Source: Candidatus Bipolaricaulota bacterium (GTDB lineage Bacteria > Bipolaricaulota > Bipolaricaulia > UBA7950 > UBA9294). Taken from it: DNA of 36,019 nt. This document shows, in pieces, positions 14,182-23,449 of the stretch. The position numbers and the translations under genes are program-made. Under the pieces are notes generated by a model. It saw only the letters and a list, made by a program, of their open reading frames with translations, was not told the DNA's origin and made no database searches. Location of the stretch: positions 1 through 36,019 of the forward strand of contig JAPLGD010000090.1 of assembly GCA_026390345.1 (NCBI GenBank), given 5' to 3'. Position 1 is the first letter of the stretch; every line of letters begins with the position of its first letter.

Positions 14182-15412
14182 TCCCCGACTCCACCCTTTC
14201 GACTCCGCCGGTCGTTACCGCGACGCGTACCGACAAGTCGGTTGCTGCACTCAACTCCACGGATGTTTCGACGGAACTCCTTGCCCAGCCGGAGACGCCG
14301 CTCGGGACTCTGTTGAAGTATGTGTCTACGAGTATCCGGTCCTGCCCGCCGCAGCCGCCCCAGACGAACTCGATCGAGAGAAGCTCCCAGTAGTCGGGGT
14401 AGTACAGGTCGCCGTTCTCGACCGCGTCCTCGATCGACTCGATGACGCTCCCGTATTCCTGCGTCGTGATCACGAACCGCCCGGGATCGAGCACTGTGAG
14501 ACTCCGGATCGTGGCCCCGCCCCAGGATGAGACGAGCGCAACGCCACCTAGGCCGAACCCGGCAATCTCCCACTCCCGGGCACCGAAGTACACCCCAAGG
14601 TGCGGTTCCACGCAGAGAAGCCCTTCATGCACCGCGACGCTCGGCGTCACGGCGACGTTCTTCGCCTCGACGTCGTAAGCGAACTCGAGGTCCGTCTCGA
14701 TCCAGCTGATCCCGAGGTCGACGTCCTCGAACTTCGCGGCAAGGCACTCGAGTCCGTCAGCCACGAGGTAGACGATCGCCCTGACGTTCCCCATGCGAGC
14801 GAAGCCGAGACCGCCTACGGACAGCTTCTCACCCGTGAATCCCTCCCCGGGAACGACGGGGTCGGTCGCGTAGTGGCGGTGGCACCCGGTCGCGCCGTGG
14901 ACGATGTCGACCCCGTGAAACTCCTCATCCTCAATCCGCGCTCCGAGTTCGGTGACCGAGGCGATCTCGAATCCTCCGACCTGCCCGGCGAGGCGCACCA
15001 CAGCGCCATCCGCCGGTCCGCCGAGGACGGCGTCGCCCAACACCGCGTAGAAGAACCCGACGTCGACCCCGGCAAGCCGCAACCTCACGATCGCCTGTGC
15101 GTAGAGGAAGTCGGTCGTCGACGGCCCGAACAGGACATCTCCCTGCACCTCGAACGCACCAACCGGCCCTTGCACACCGAACTCCTGCCACAGGTAGCCC
15201 ACGCCGAGCCGGAACTCCGAGTCGCTCGTCCAGAGAACCGTTCCGGTCGCGTATCCGAGCAGGAACGTTGATTCGACCCCGCCGGAGAGCGTGCTGTCCG
15301 GGTCGAGTGAGATTCCCGCCGTCCACTCCGCCGACCACGGACCCGCCGCGAGCCCAGAGAGCCCAAAGAGCGCGATCCCGAGCGCCAGCACGCCGATCGT
15401 CCGTCCGCCCAT
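14165..15412 (-). CDS. Predicted outer-membrane beta-barrel protein
   Basis: A 415-residue exported protein that I do not recognise as a named family. Residues 1-23 are a signal peptide (GVLALGIALFGLSGLAAG). The rest alternates hydrophobic and polar residues in short strands rich in Gly, aromatic residues and Val, and the chain ends VESGITLRW. A terminal aromatic residue is a known outer-membrane barrel insertion signal. A few cysteines (for example GGCGGQ) are present in the C-terminal part. The ATG at 15412 gives the clean signal peptide; the longer in-frame version would overlap the upstream gene. Its start lies 11 bases after the stop of the lipoprotein at 15424-15993, so the two form a small operon. 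Confidence 0.6.
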   Translation of the reverse strand: MGGRTIGVLALGIALFGLSGLAAGPWSAEWTAGISLDPDSTLSGGVESTFLLGYATGTVLWTSDSEFRLGVGYLWQEFGVQGPVGAFEVQGDVLFGPSTTDFLYAQAIVRLRLAGVDVGFFYAVLGDAVLGGPADGAVVRLAGQVGGFEIASVTELGARIEDEEFHGVDIVHGATGCHRHYATDPVVPGEGFTGEKLSVGGLGFARMGNVRAIVYLVADGLECLAAKFEDVDLGISWIETDLEFAYDVEAKNVAVTPSVAVHEGLLCVEPHLGVYFGAREWEIAGFGLGGVALVSSWGGATIRSLTVLDPGRFVITTQEYGSVIESIEDAVENGDLYYPDYWELLSIEFVWGGCGGQDRILVDTYFNRVPSGVSGWARSSVETSVELSAATDLSVRVAVTTGGVERVESGITLRW

Positions 15413-15423
15413 TCGCCTCTCCC

Positions 15424-15993
15424 CTACCGCGCGATGTACACGGCGTCCGCGCTCGTCCTCAGGGTCCACGCCGTCACGAACTCGCCCTCGTCGCTCGCGA
15501 GCCTCACCGACGCCTTCGTCACGACGAACATCGGGTTGTCTCCGGTCACCGTGAACGTGAATCTCAGGATGTCGCCGCCGACCACGCCGTCCGCCCCGCT
15601 TGCGGCAATCACGGCCCCGCCCACAGGACCAAATGCTTCGGCGAGCACAACGAACCCGTTCACTCCTTCAATTTCAACCGAGGCGGGGTCGATATCGCTG
15701 AGCGCAATCGCTGCGCTGCCTACTTCGCCAAACTGAATCGCCGCCAGCCCGCCCGCCGGCATGTCGACGACCGCAACGAGGACGTAGCCGTAGGTTCCGC
15801 TCGCTTGCACGTCGCCCACGTAGAGCGTCGGCAGCTCAGTCGATGGTGCAAAGAACCCGCCGCACGCCGCGAGACCGAGCACGATCGCCCCACCCAGTGC
15901 CCCGCCCGCCAGAAGGCACGCCCTCCGCGTTCTGACGAAGCTAGACAGGCTGTGCCGCTCCTCTGATGTCCCTTGCACGTAGATGGCATGCAT
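15424..15993 (-). CDS. Lipoprotein with cohesin-like beta domain, upstream of the barrel gene
   Basis: A protein of about 189 residues. After a basic stretch, a hydrophobic segment ends in a lipobox-like LGLAACGG, predicting lipidation. The remaining 130 residues are beta-rich. The pattern YVGDVQASGTYGYVLVAVVDMPAGGLAAIQFG followed by GDILRFTFTVTG resembles cohesin or related carbohydrate-surface beta-sandwiches; that match is by pattern only. The start is uncertain. A promoter at 16002-16029 puts transcription near 15995, so the ATG at 15993 would be almost leaderless, and the GTG at 15978 is the next choice. It is probably a surface or periplasmic partner of the barrel protein. Confidence 0.6.
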   Translation of the reverse strand: MHAIYVQGTSEERHSLSSFVRTRRACLLAGGALGGAIVLGLAACGGFFAPSTELPTLYVGDVQASGTYGYVLVAVVDMPAGGLAAIQFGEVGSAAIALSDIDPASVEIEGVNGFVVLAEAFGPVGGAVIAASGADGVVGGDILRFTFTVTGDNPMFVVTKASVRLASDEGEFVTAWTLRTSADAVYIAR

Positions 15994-16001
15994 GCACATC
16001 T

Positions 16002-16029
16002 ATTATAGGACCGATGCGTCGCACTTCAA
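16002..16029 (-). promoter_or_regulatory. Promoter for the lipoprotein-barrel operon
   Basis: On the minus strand TTGAAG (16029 to 16024) is followed after 16 bases by a perfect TATAAT (16007 to 16002). Transcription would start near 15995, immediately upstream of the lipoprotein gene and well clear of the end of the permease fusion gene at 16107. Confidence 0.65.
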
Positions 16030-16106
16030 TACCCTGCGGATCGGACACGCCTCAACGCAGCCGCTCGCACCCTTCCCGGTTTGCCTGGCGGCAGCGCGGA
16101 GAGCGG

Positions 16107-19100
16107 TCAGTAGTCTCGCTCGCTTCCCATGAGCATCAGCCCAAGGGTGATGGCTCGTCCGGCCCGCTCGAGGTCGCTCGCCTCCACGGCCCACGACGGG
16201 TCGTCGAGAGCGGTCGCTTCCCGCCACCGCTCATAGGAGAGGATCGCCTCGGGCGCCTTCTCGCCCGCCTCGAAGGCCGTCTTGCCGGAGAGCGCCGAAC
16301 GCAGATCGACGGCGGTCTCGGCGACCGCCATCCGCGACCCCATCCGCGACGCAGCCGACCGGAACAGGTTCGACAGGCGCATGCCACCCGACGTCTCCAC
16401 GGCAAGGCGCGACGTGGCGCCTCGCCCGAGCGCTTGTAGTTGCACGACGGCCTCGACCGCATAGCGACCGGGCGGGAAGATCGATCTCTTCAGGAACTCC
16501 TCGGCGCTCGGTTCGCCGCGGAACTCTCCTCCGGCCCATCCCACCCCGCTGTAGGCGACCAGCAGGAAGCTGCGGCTCGGCGCGTACTCGGACTGCTTAA
16601 GGAGCCGAGCCATCTCGAGAAGGACGGCAACCCCACTCGCGTTGTCGTTTGCATCTTCGCTCTCTGGTGAGCCCGGCCGGGTCGGCCAGCTGTCGTACTG
16701 TGCCAGCACGGCGATGACCTGGTTGTCGAGCTGGTCTCCCTGCGCGCCGCGCGTCCCCGGAATCCAGCCAACGACATGGCGTACCGCAACCTCGCCTCGA
16801 ATCTCGCCCTGGGCGCGAAGCGACGCCCGCCGCGGAAGGACGAACGTCAGCGGGTTTCGCGCATCCACCTCCGGAACGTCGTCCTTGAGACTGGCGAGAG
16901 TCCACCCTGAGCCCGCAAGGATTCGTTCCGCCGTCGCCTCAGAGATCCAGAATGTGACGCGGTCGATCGGCGTTGAAGCCGCGGACGTGACCGTGAGCGC
17001 CCAATCGGCGCGGCTCTCCGGTGAGACAACGGACCTGCGCGCGAGCGCCTCCTCGTCCGACGCCACGACGAGTACGGCAGCGCACCGCCTGCCCGCCAGG
17101 AGTTCGGCATCCTGCGACGACAGCACAAGGACGATCTCGTGCGAGAGGTCCACCCGCTTGAATCGGCTGACGTCGATCTCGCCGTATGTAGGGTCTTCGC
17201 CGAACGAGACGAAGCGGATCGAACCCTCTGCCTCCCCGATGCAGCGGAATCGATCCGCGTACTCCGCGAAGTCGATCCCATAGCGCAGCTCCGCTTCTCC
17301 GTCATCGAGCGCGAGGACCGGAACCTCCGTCAACCTCTCGAACCCGCCCGTGCTGGAGACGAAGTAGCCGCCGCCCCCGCCGATCGCCTGGAGCGACAGG
17401 CGTCCGAACTCCGTCGCGATGTAGTCGGCGGCCGACTCGGCGCCCGCCGTGCCGAGTTCGCGTCCGCCAAGCCCCACAGTCAGCGCCGCGACGTGCGTGG
17501 CCGCCCGGTCACCGTCGAACAGCGCGGCGTCGCGTCGATAGACGCCCGCCGGCCCCAGGCTGCCCGAGATGCAGTAGAACAGAATCCCGGCTGCTGCGGC
17601 GCCGGCGAACGTGTAGCGGTTGAACACGCGTCGCAGGTAGAAGCTGCCCCGCTCGATCTCTCGCCGGATCCCCTCGCCGAGGAGGTAGAAGCCGAACGAC
17701 GAGATGAAGATCGCGAGCGAGGGGTAGATGCCGAGCCACGGGTGAGCTCTAGCCGACTGGCGGAACGTCGCCAAGAGCGCGCCCCACTCCGGGACATCGG
17801 AGTAGTGGAGGGGCGGAGCGAACATCTCCATCTCCGCGTACGCGCCGCCGCCAAGGAAGATCCCGAGGAATCCGAGTTCGCCAAGGACGACGAGGACGGC
17901 CGAGAACTCGACCGCAAGAAGCGCCACGAGGGACGGCGCCATGTGCGGAAGCAGGTGCGCGGCCACCAGGCGCGGAGTTCTCATGCCCACGGCCCGAGCG
18001 CTCTCCACGAAGGGCCGCGACTTCAGCGCGATCATCTCCGCGCGCACGAACTGGGCCAGCTCGCCCCAACCGATCACGCAGAGACCAATCGCAAAGGGTA
18101 CGACCCCCTGACGGATGCCGACCGCAAGGATGACAAGCATGGCGAGGAGAAGCGCCGGGAACGGCGTGATAACCTGGGCAAGCCCAACGATCGCTCGGTC
18201 GAGGAACGAGCCGCGCCGCCACCCCGCAATCACACCCAGAAAAACCCCAACCACCATGCGTGCCGCAACGGCCACGGCGGCCAAGAGGAGAGTCTGCTGG
18301 GCTCCCGCAAGCACAAGGCTCATCAGGTCGCGTCCGAGAGCGTCGGTTCCCCATGGGAACTTCGCGCTAGGCGCGAACGGAGGCCCCATGTACGTTCCGC
18401 CGACCTTCTCGAGGCCGCGGGTGAGGTACGGGTTGTGCGGCGCAAGGTCCGCTCCGAAGAAGACCACGACGAGAACGCCAGCGCACAGAAGCCCGCCGGC
18501 AAGAAGCGGAAGGTTGGCATGGAAGCGGCCCCGGCGGGGACTGCGGGCCGATGCTTCCTCGGGAACGCGGACGCGCGGCCGTCGAGCGCGTCTCCTTGCG
18601 GCTCGGACCAGGTACGCCAGCCATTCGCGAGGGAGCCGGACAAGGGACCGCACGCCGTCGACGACGGCGGCGATCGCGTCGCGGAACGACGCCCGCGGCT
18701 CTTCGAGTTCGAGTGCCGCCTTACCCAAGCGCGGATCGAGGAGCGGGTACGAGAGCTCAAGGAGCATCTGGACTGCCAGAAAGACAAGGGCAAGCGAGAG
18801 CAGAAGCGCGACCGTCAAGTTGTCGTCCTGGTTCGAGATGGCCCGCAGCAGCGTGTATCCAGCGCCCGACCATCCGAAGTAGACCTCGACGACCGGCAGA
18901 CTCGCCAGGGCGAAACGAAGCGAGATGGCGGCCGTGGTCAAGACCGGCATCACGGCGTTCCGCGCGACGTGACGCGACAAGATTCTCGAGAACGCCACCC
19001 CTTTCCCGTAAGCGGTCCGCACGTAGTCCTGCTCCAGAATCTCCCGCACCTTGATGAACGTGATCCGCGCGATCTGGGAGACCGGCCTTGCCGCGAGAAC

Positions 19101-19646
19101 CAAGGTCGGCAGGACGAGTTCCCCGCCCCACCCGAATCCTCCGACCGGTAGGACGCTGTGGCCGACAGCATGAGTGATCTTGAGAACAACGACTTGAAGA
19201 AGGAGAGCGACGAAGAAGCTGGGAGCCGACGCGCCGAGGATTGAGCAGAAGAGGAGGAACGACGAGGCCAGTCGCCGCCGAGACACCGCGGCCGCGGTCC
19301 CCAGGAGGACACCGACCAAGGTCGCGACACCAAGCGTCACGCCGAGAAGGCCAAGGCTTCGCGGCAGGGTCACGGCCAGAACCTGCGCCACGGGAAGCCG
19401 ACGCGACGTCGGACCGCCCACGGAGGTCATTCCCAAGTCCCCGCGCGAGAGACGGACGACGTAGGCGGAGAACTCCTCGCTCGCGTGGCGCAGCGCGTCG
19501 CCCGTAGGCGCTCCGCGGGCGAGGTCGAGGGCGAACAGAGTGAAAAAGACCGTCGCCAGGCCCACAAGGAGCACGAGCGCAATCCGCTCGCCCGCCCGAA
19601 GGGCAATCCTGCCGAGCCCCGTCCCGTTCTCGCAACTCAGCCGCAC
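16107..19646 (-). CDS. DppB-DppC-M28 fusion: two ABC permease domains plus a degenerate peptidase-like domain
   Basis: A 1179-residue membrane protein made of three parts normally found separately. Residues about 10-340 resemble DppB/OppB permeases, with the EAA-type loop DYVRTAYGKGVAFSRILSRH. After a basic linker, residues about 385-640 resemble DppC/OppC (FPWGTDALGRDLMSLVL; ESARAVGMRTPRLVAAHLLP). A further helix near 675-697 leads into a periplasmic M28-peptidase-like domain with a PA-like insertion (about 720-1170). In M28 enzymes the first metal ligand is His in HxDS; here it is Gln (AQYDSW, near 982). The Asp of DNASGVA is kept, but the Glu-Glu pair is replaced by SGVGWAGGE. A catalytic role is therefore unlikely. 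The GTG at 19646 follows GGGGGAGGG. No binding protein or ATPase gene is in the window. Confidence 0.85.
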   Translation of the reverse strand: MRLSCENGTGLGRIALRAGERIALVLLVGLATVFFTLFALDLARGAPTGDALRHASEEFSAYVVRLSRGDLGMTSVGGPTSRRLPVAQVLAVTLPRSLGLLGVTLGVATLVGVLLGTAAAVSRRRLASSFLLFCSILGASAPSFFVALLLQVVVLKITHAVGHSVLPVGGFGWGGELVLPTLVLAARPVSQIARITFIKVREILEQDYVRTAYGKGVAFSRILSRHVARNAVMPVLTTAAISLRFALASLPVVEVYFGWSGAGYTLLRAISNQDDNLTVALLLSLALVFLAVQMLLELSYPLLDPRLGKAALELEEPRASFRDAIAAVVDGVRSLVRLPREWLAYLVRAARRRARRPRVRVPEEASARSPRRGRFHANLPLLAGGLLCAGVLVVVFFGADLAPHNPYLTRGLEKVGGTYMGPPFAPSAKFPWGTDALGRDLMSLVLAGAQQTLLLAAVAVAARMVVGVFLGVIAGWRRGSFLDRAIVGLAQVITPFPALLLAMLVILAVGIRQGVVPFAIGLCVIGWGELAQFVRAEMIALKSRPFVESARAVGMRTPRLVAAHLLPHMAPSLVALLAVEFSAVLVVLGELGFLGIFLGGGAYAEMEMFAPPLHYSDVPEWGALLATFRQSARAHPWLGIYPSLAIFISSFGFYLLGEGIRREIERGSFYLRRVFNRYTFAGAAAAGILFYCISGSLGPAGVYRRDAALFDGDRAATHVAALTVGLGGRELGTAGAESAADYIATEFGRLSLQAIGGGGGYFVSSTGGFERLTEVPVLALDDGEAELRYGIDFAEYADRFRCIGEAEGSIRFVSFGEDPTYGEIDVSRFKRVDLSHEIVLVLSSQDAELLAGRRCAAVLVVASDEEALARRSVVSPESRADWALTVTSAASTPIDRVTFWISEATAERILAGSGWTLASLKDDVPEVDARNPLTFVLPRRASLRAQGEIRGEVAVRHVVGWIPGTRGAQGDQLDNQVIAVLAQYDSWPTRPGSPESEDANDNASGVAVLLEMARLLKQSEYAPSRSFLLVAYSGVGWAGGEFRGEPSAEEFLKRSIFPPGRYAVEAVVQLQALGRGATSRLAVETSGGMRLSNLFRSAASRMGSRMAVAETAVDLRSALSGKTAFEAGEKAPEAILSYERWREATALDDPSWAVEASDLERAGRAITLGLMLMGSERDY

Positions 19647-19829
19647 CGGACGCCCTCCCCCACTGCGTCGCTCTGCGGCCTGCAGTATAGCGCAGCGGCA
19701 GAGCCCAGACGCCGAATCGCCTCGCCAGTTGCCTTCTAGGTAGGGTGAGCCTACCCTAGTCTGTGTGTGACGGGCCGCGTGAGCGCGGACGATCCAATAG
19801 CCGGTCCGGAAGCGAGAAAGGGAGATGCG

Positions 19830-20846
19830 ATGCGCTTCAGTCGAATCCTGTGTCTTGGAGTGATGGCGTTTCTTGTCTTGCTTGGCGGGTGCGCCGAACG
19901 TCAGCCAACATCCCCCGGTGCCACCCAGCCGCCTGAGGCCGCGCCCGGGACGCCTACGGCGGTGCGGGCCTCCGAAGGCCAATTCCCTGACCGAGTCCAC
20001 GTAGCCTGGGAAGCCGCCGCGGGAGCGTCCTGGTATACGGTACAGCGCTCGCTCAGCACGTCGGGGCCCTTCGAGCCGATTGGGATGACGAAGAACACAA
20101 CCTGGGACGACACGGCAGCGCAGCCCGGGCAATCGTACTCCTACCGGGTCACGTCCAGCCGAAGCCCCGCTACCAACGCAGCTCAGAGCGTGCCTTCCCA
20201 TTCGGCGCTCGGGTATGCGGGCGGCCGAGCTCCAACGGAAGCCGCCACCCTTGTTTCTCCGTCCGGACTCCGAGTCTCGGAAGCCACGTTCCCAGATCGC
20301 GTCCGCGTAAGCTGGAACGCTGCTCCGGACGCCGCTTGGTACAACGTCTACCGGTCGGGCAGCGCGACGGGTTCTTTCATCAACGTGGCAGGCACAAGAG
20401 GCACGACGTGGGATGACACAAACGTTGCGCCCGGGTCCCTCTACTACTACAGAGTTAGCTCGAGCCGAAGCCCGGCGAGCAACGCCGCCCAGAGCCCGCA
20501 GTCCGAGTCTGCCTCGGGCCAGGCCGGCTCGATGCCCACCGCGAAGTCAACCGGATCGCCCGCGTCACCGACGGGTCTCCTCGCGTCCGATGGAACGGTG
20601 CGGCGGAGTATCCACGTCACGTGGAGTGCCGTACCGGGCGCCTCGTGGTACAACGTCTACCGAGCCACCGCCGCGTCGGGACCCTTCAAGAAGGTCGCGA
20701 CAACGCGAGCGACAAGCTGGGACGACACGTCGATCGAGTCTGGGCCTCTGTACTACTACGCCCTGAGCTCGGCGACCAGCGCAGCGGACAATGCGCCAGA
20801 GAGCCCACGGTCGGCTCCCGAAGCGGGCTACGCGGGCTGGCAGTAG
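19830..20846 (+). CDS. Lipoprotein with three fibronectin type III repeats
   Basis: A 338-residue exported protein. The signal ends in a lipobox (VLLGGC, C21). A Pro/Thr linker leads to three fibronectin III-like repeats of about 95 residues each. The repeats share P-x-x-VRASE/DG, (V/I)HV(A/T)W, ASWYxVYRS, SGPFxxV, TTWDDT and LYYYRVSS. Repeats are joined by Ser/Ala-rich linkers, and SRSPASNAAQS recurs. No enzymatic domain is visible, so it probably has a structural or adhesive envelope role. The ATG at 19830 has GGGAG at good spacing; an upstream in-frame ATG-less extension is not signal-like. It is divergent from the permease fusion gene, and a strong hairpin follows its stop. Confidence 0.8.
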   Translation: MRFSRILCLGVMAFLVLLGGCAERQPTSPGATQPPEAAPGTPTAVRASEGQFPDRVHVAWEAAAGASWYTVQRSLSTSGPFEPIGMTKNTTWDDTAAQPGQSYSYRVTSSRSPATNAAQSVPSHSALGYAGGRAPTEAATLVSPSGLRVSEATFPDRVRVSWNAAPDAAWYNVYRSGSATGSFINVAGTRGTTWDDTNVAPGSLYYYRVSSSRSPASNAAQSPQSESASGQAGSMPTAKSTGSPASPTGLLASDGTVRRSIHVTWSAVPGASWYNVYRATAASGPFKKVATTRATSWDDTSIESGPLYYYALSSATSAADNAPESPRSAPEAGYAGWQ

Positions 20847-20870
20847 GACGATCCTCGGGATCCAGACGCC

Positions 20871-20895
20871 GCGGCTCCGCCGACGGCGGAGCCGC
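20871..20895. terminator. Bidirectional terminator hairpin between convergent genes
   Basis: A perfect 11-bp stem, GCGGCTCCGCC and GGCGGAGCCGC, with a GAC loop lies between the stop of the fibronectin lipoprotein and the stop of the convergent small lipoprotein. Its symmetry lets it work in both directions; there is no long T-run. Confidence 0.7.
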
Positions 20896-20913
20896 CCGCC
20901 CTTGGCTCTGCGG

Positions 20914-21360
20914 TTACTGGATCACGAGGAAGATCGAGGTGCTTCCCGCCATGCCTCCGCACTGATCGTTGAACGTGAAAGTGATCTGATTCCATCCACG
21001 ATCAAGCCATGCCGAGATGTCCTCCGGCGCCCTGGGCGAGACGTACTCCGTGCATCCGTTCGTGAAGTCGATGACCCGGCTCAGGGTCGTCCCGTCGGGA
21101 TGCCGGATGTCCAGTCTCATGACGTCGTCGACCATGATCTCGCCCGAGCCGTCAGCCGAAGAGCTTAGAACCGCGATGGTCCCGTGGTAGTTCACGGACA
21201 CAGTCCTGCTGAAGAACTCAGCTCCGACAGGGGAAACGGGCGCATACGGGATCTCGTCGGTGATCAAGTAGAGGGCATCCGTGGGCGTGGTGCCCGGAAG
21301 CTCGCATCCCGCGAGGACGCCGACAGCTGTCGCCAACGCCAAGACAGCAAGACGTTTCAT
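20914..21360 (-). CDS. Small lipoprotein of unknown function
   Basis: A 148-residue exported protein. The signal peptide MKRLAVLALATAVGVLAGC ends in a lipobox with C19. The mature part is beta-rich, with a segment VSVNYHGTIAVLSSSADGSGEIMVDDVMRL and a paired Cys arrangement (NGCTEYV and NDQCGGMAG) that could form a disulfide. The C-terminus GSTSIFLVIQ is strand-like. I do not recognise a family. AAGGAGAG precedes the ATG. It lies 82 bases after the membrane protein encoded at 21443-22186 in the same direction and may share its transcript. Confidence 0.7.
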   Translation of the reverse strand: MKRLAVLALATAVGVLAGCELPGTTPTDALYLITDEIPYAPVSPVGAEFFSRTVSVNYHGTIAVLSSSADGSGEIMVDDVMRLDIRHPDGTTLSRVIDFTNGCTEYVSPRAPEDISAWLDRGWNQITFTFNDQCGGMAGSTSIFLVIQ

Positions 21361-21442
21361 GACACTCTCCTTCTTTCGTACCCGGTTCCGATTCCGGTCG
21401 CGCGGACCCCGAGAGTCCGCGGCGACGTTCGATGCCTGCCCC

Positions 21443-22186
21443 TTACGGCGTGCTCGCGGCTGCGGCCCGCTCGTACGCTTCCAGCATCTTCTCTTCCGGC
21501 GACAGAATGATCAGCGCATACGCACCTTCAATCGCGAAGCTCGCGCCCAGGACGAAGGAGCCGGAGAAGAAGAACGCGGCTCCGACGATGAGGTTGGCGA
21601 CGCCGCCCAAGAGCCGGTTCGTCTTGGCTTTCTCGGCAAGGCCCTCGAGGCTCGCTACGCACTCACCCTCGCGCGTCGCCGCAGGGCTCTCCATCACCCG
21701 CGTCGCCAGGCGCTCCGTCTGCGTGGGAATGATCAGAGTGAACAGGCCCGTCAGTCCGAGGAGGCCGAAGGTGACGATCCCCAATTGCAGGCCATAGTCC
21801 TCGTCCGTCGTGGCCATGACAATGCCGAACAGCGCTCCGAGGCCGAGGAGTGCGGCGCCCGACACCATCCGATCGGCACGTGCATCGTGAGCCCTGTCCA
21901 CAAGAAGCCTCGTGCACACGCCCTCTGGCTGCGGCGCCGCCTCGGCGTTCGTTGGCCCATCGCCGGATGGCGCGGCTGTGCGCTCCACGTAGTCGACATT
22001 CGCCATCGGGTAGTCGACTCTGCCGGCCGAAGTCTCAAGGGTCAGCGTCGTTTCCGTCGTCTGAACGATCGTTCCCTCTGCCGTTCGACCATCCGTGAAG
22101 TGCACGACGTCTGCCGCGACCGACGCCCAGAACGTCAACACGGAGAGAAGCACTGCGCCGAAGACAGCGAGCTTCCTGCATCGCAT
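21443..22186 (-). CDS. Exported protein with SH3-like N-terminal domain and C-terminal membrane helices
   Basis: A 247-residue protein. A signal peptide (residues 1-25) precedes a small beta domain (about 26-70; ADVVHFTDGRTAEGTIVQ and VDYPMANVDYVER). This is the same unit found in the protein at 23450-24208. After a linker come about four hydrophobic helices in two pairs (GAALLGLGALFGIVMA, IVTFGLLGLTGLFTLII, LLGGVANLIVGAAFFF, LGASFAIEGAYALIIL). Function is unknown. AAGGAGG precedes the ATG. The gene follows the coiled-coil protein gene (22249-23163) at a 62-base distance, so the minus-strand genes here may be one operon. Confidence 0.65.
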   Translation of the reverse strand: MRCRKLAVFGAVLLSVLTFWASVAADVVHFTDGRTAEGTIVQTTETTLTLETSAGRVDYPMANVDYVERTAAPSGDGPTNAEAAPQPEGVCTRLLVDRAHDARADRMVSGAALLGLGALFGIVMATTDEDYGLQLGIVTFGLLGLTGLFTLIIPTQTERLATRVMESPAATREGECVASLEGLAEKAKTNRLLGGVANLIVGAAFFFSGSFVLGASFAIEGAYALIILSPEEKMLEAYERAAAASTP

Positions 22187-22248
22187 CTCGCAACCTCCTT
22201 GTCTTCTCCGACCAACCGCGTCCCGCTCGCCGAGGAGCAGAGCCTCTC

Positions 22249-23163
22249 CTACGCTTCCTTGAGCGTCAGAATTCCCCCGACCACCATCGCCGCCGCGGAG
22301 GCGACATAGAGGTAGAACCCCTCCCTAAGTCCTGAGGCGATCGAGTAGCTCTCAAACCCGAAGCTGTCTCCTCCGCCACCGAAAACAACGCACACTCCCA
22401 CGATGAACGCGATCCCGCCAAGCGCGGTCTGAATGACGCCCCGGGTGGTCGGGTGCGCAAGGGAGATCGACGAGCTGCAAAGGACGAACCCGATGACCGC
22501 CATCGCGACCAGGCCACCGTTTCCTGTCGCTGAGACCGACATCGTGAAGAGGTCGTTTCCGATGCACAGCCAGCGCAGGAACACGCTCACGAACAGAACC
22601 AGGCTTGCGACAGGGGCGACGAGTCTGGATCTTGGATTCACGACGTCATCCCAGGAGTCGATGAAGCCGAAGACCGGCCCAGACCGGCCGCTCAGCGATG
22701 CGGCGAACGGGGTCCCCAACCGTGCCGTGGATCCTCGCCCTGCCGAACTCGGCCGTCCCCCACGCACGCCCAACTCGGCCGACGTCGAAGCGGCTCCTAG
22801 CCTCTCAAGGGAGCCCACCTCGTCCTGGAGCCTTCGCAGATTTGCCTGCGTCTTGCGCGCTACCTTCTCGTAGCTCGCCGCGTCCAGTTCACCCACCTTG
22901 AGCCGCGTCTCAAGGTTCCTCTGCTGTTGGCCGTAGAGGTCCACTTGCCTCCGCCTTGAGGCCACTTCGGCATCCACCTCACGGCGGATCGCATCGACCA
23001 GAGCGTTTGCCTGGACCAGCGCACCGGAGTACTCGGCCTTCAGCTGCGAGTACTCCGCCTGCTCGAGCGCGCCCTCGTCCTTCATCCGCTCAAGGTTCGC
23101 GAGCAACGCCTGAGCCCTCTCCCTGTCGAAGAGAGCCGCCTGGAGTCTCTTCACGAGCGACAT
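22249..23163 (-). CDS. Coiled-coil membrane protein
   Basis: A 304-residue protein without a signal peptide. Residues 1-125 are strongly charged and helical with heptad-like repeats (ERAQALLANLERMKDEGALEQAEY; RRRQVDLYGQQQRNLETRLKVGELD), predicting a coiled coil. A flexible Ser/Gly/Arg linker (about 125-165) leads to four hydrophobic helices in the C-terminal half (VASLVLFVSVFLRWL; GLVAMAVIGFVLCSSS; TALGGIAFIVGVCVVFG; YVASAAAMVVGGIL). It may be an inner-membrane protein with a cytoplasmic coiled-coil arm. I cannot name a family. The ATG is preceded by GAGGCAGAGGA. It heads the minus-strand group ending at 20914. Confidence 0.65.
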   Translation of the reverse strand: MSLVKRLQAALFDRERAQALLANLERMKDEGALEQAEYSQLKAEYSGALVQANALVDAIRREVDAEVASRRRQVDLYGQQQRNLETRLKVGELDAASYEKVARKTQANLRRLQDEVGSLERLGAASTSAELGVRGGRPSSAGRGSTARLGTPFAASLSGRSGPVFGFIDSWDDVVNPRSRLVAPVASLVLFVSVFLRWLCIGNDLFTMSVSATGNGGLVAMAVIGFVLCSSSISLAHPTTRGVIQTALGGIAFIVGVCVVFGGGGDSFGFESYSIASGLREGFYLYVASAAAMVVGGILTLKEA

Positions 23164-23449
23164 TCCTCTGCCTCACCCCCACGAACTCGACCCTCCACCG
23201 GGCATCTGTGCACCGGGAAATGGCATCGGATCACACAACCTTCCCTGTCCTGCTCTCATCCACTTGCATACCACTCATGACTCGGCCAGTCTACCACGCC
23301 TGGCGCGACGCGCCAATCTGCGTCGATGTGTGGGCTTTGACTCTCCTCTTCCGCGGCCGTCTCTCCTCCTGCTCCAACGGGCGCGCTTGACTTCGCAGCG
23401 GGAAACTTACGATAGTGGCTTCCATCAGCATCGCTATGGGAGGAGACAC

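Noticed and set aside
17139-19151. 670-residue plus-strand open frame inside the permease fusion
   Set aside because: It is the antisense shadow of membrane segments; the translation is almost entirely charged and repetitive with no domain pattern.
19647-20201. N-terminal extension of the permease fusion to 1364 residues
   Set aside because: The extra 185 residues overlap the divergent fibronectin lipoprotein gene and look non-coding. A GTG at 19646 with GGGGGAGGG gives a normal permease N-terminus.
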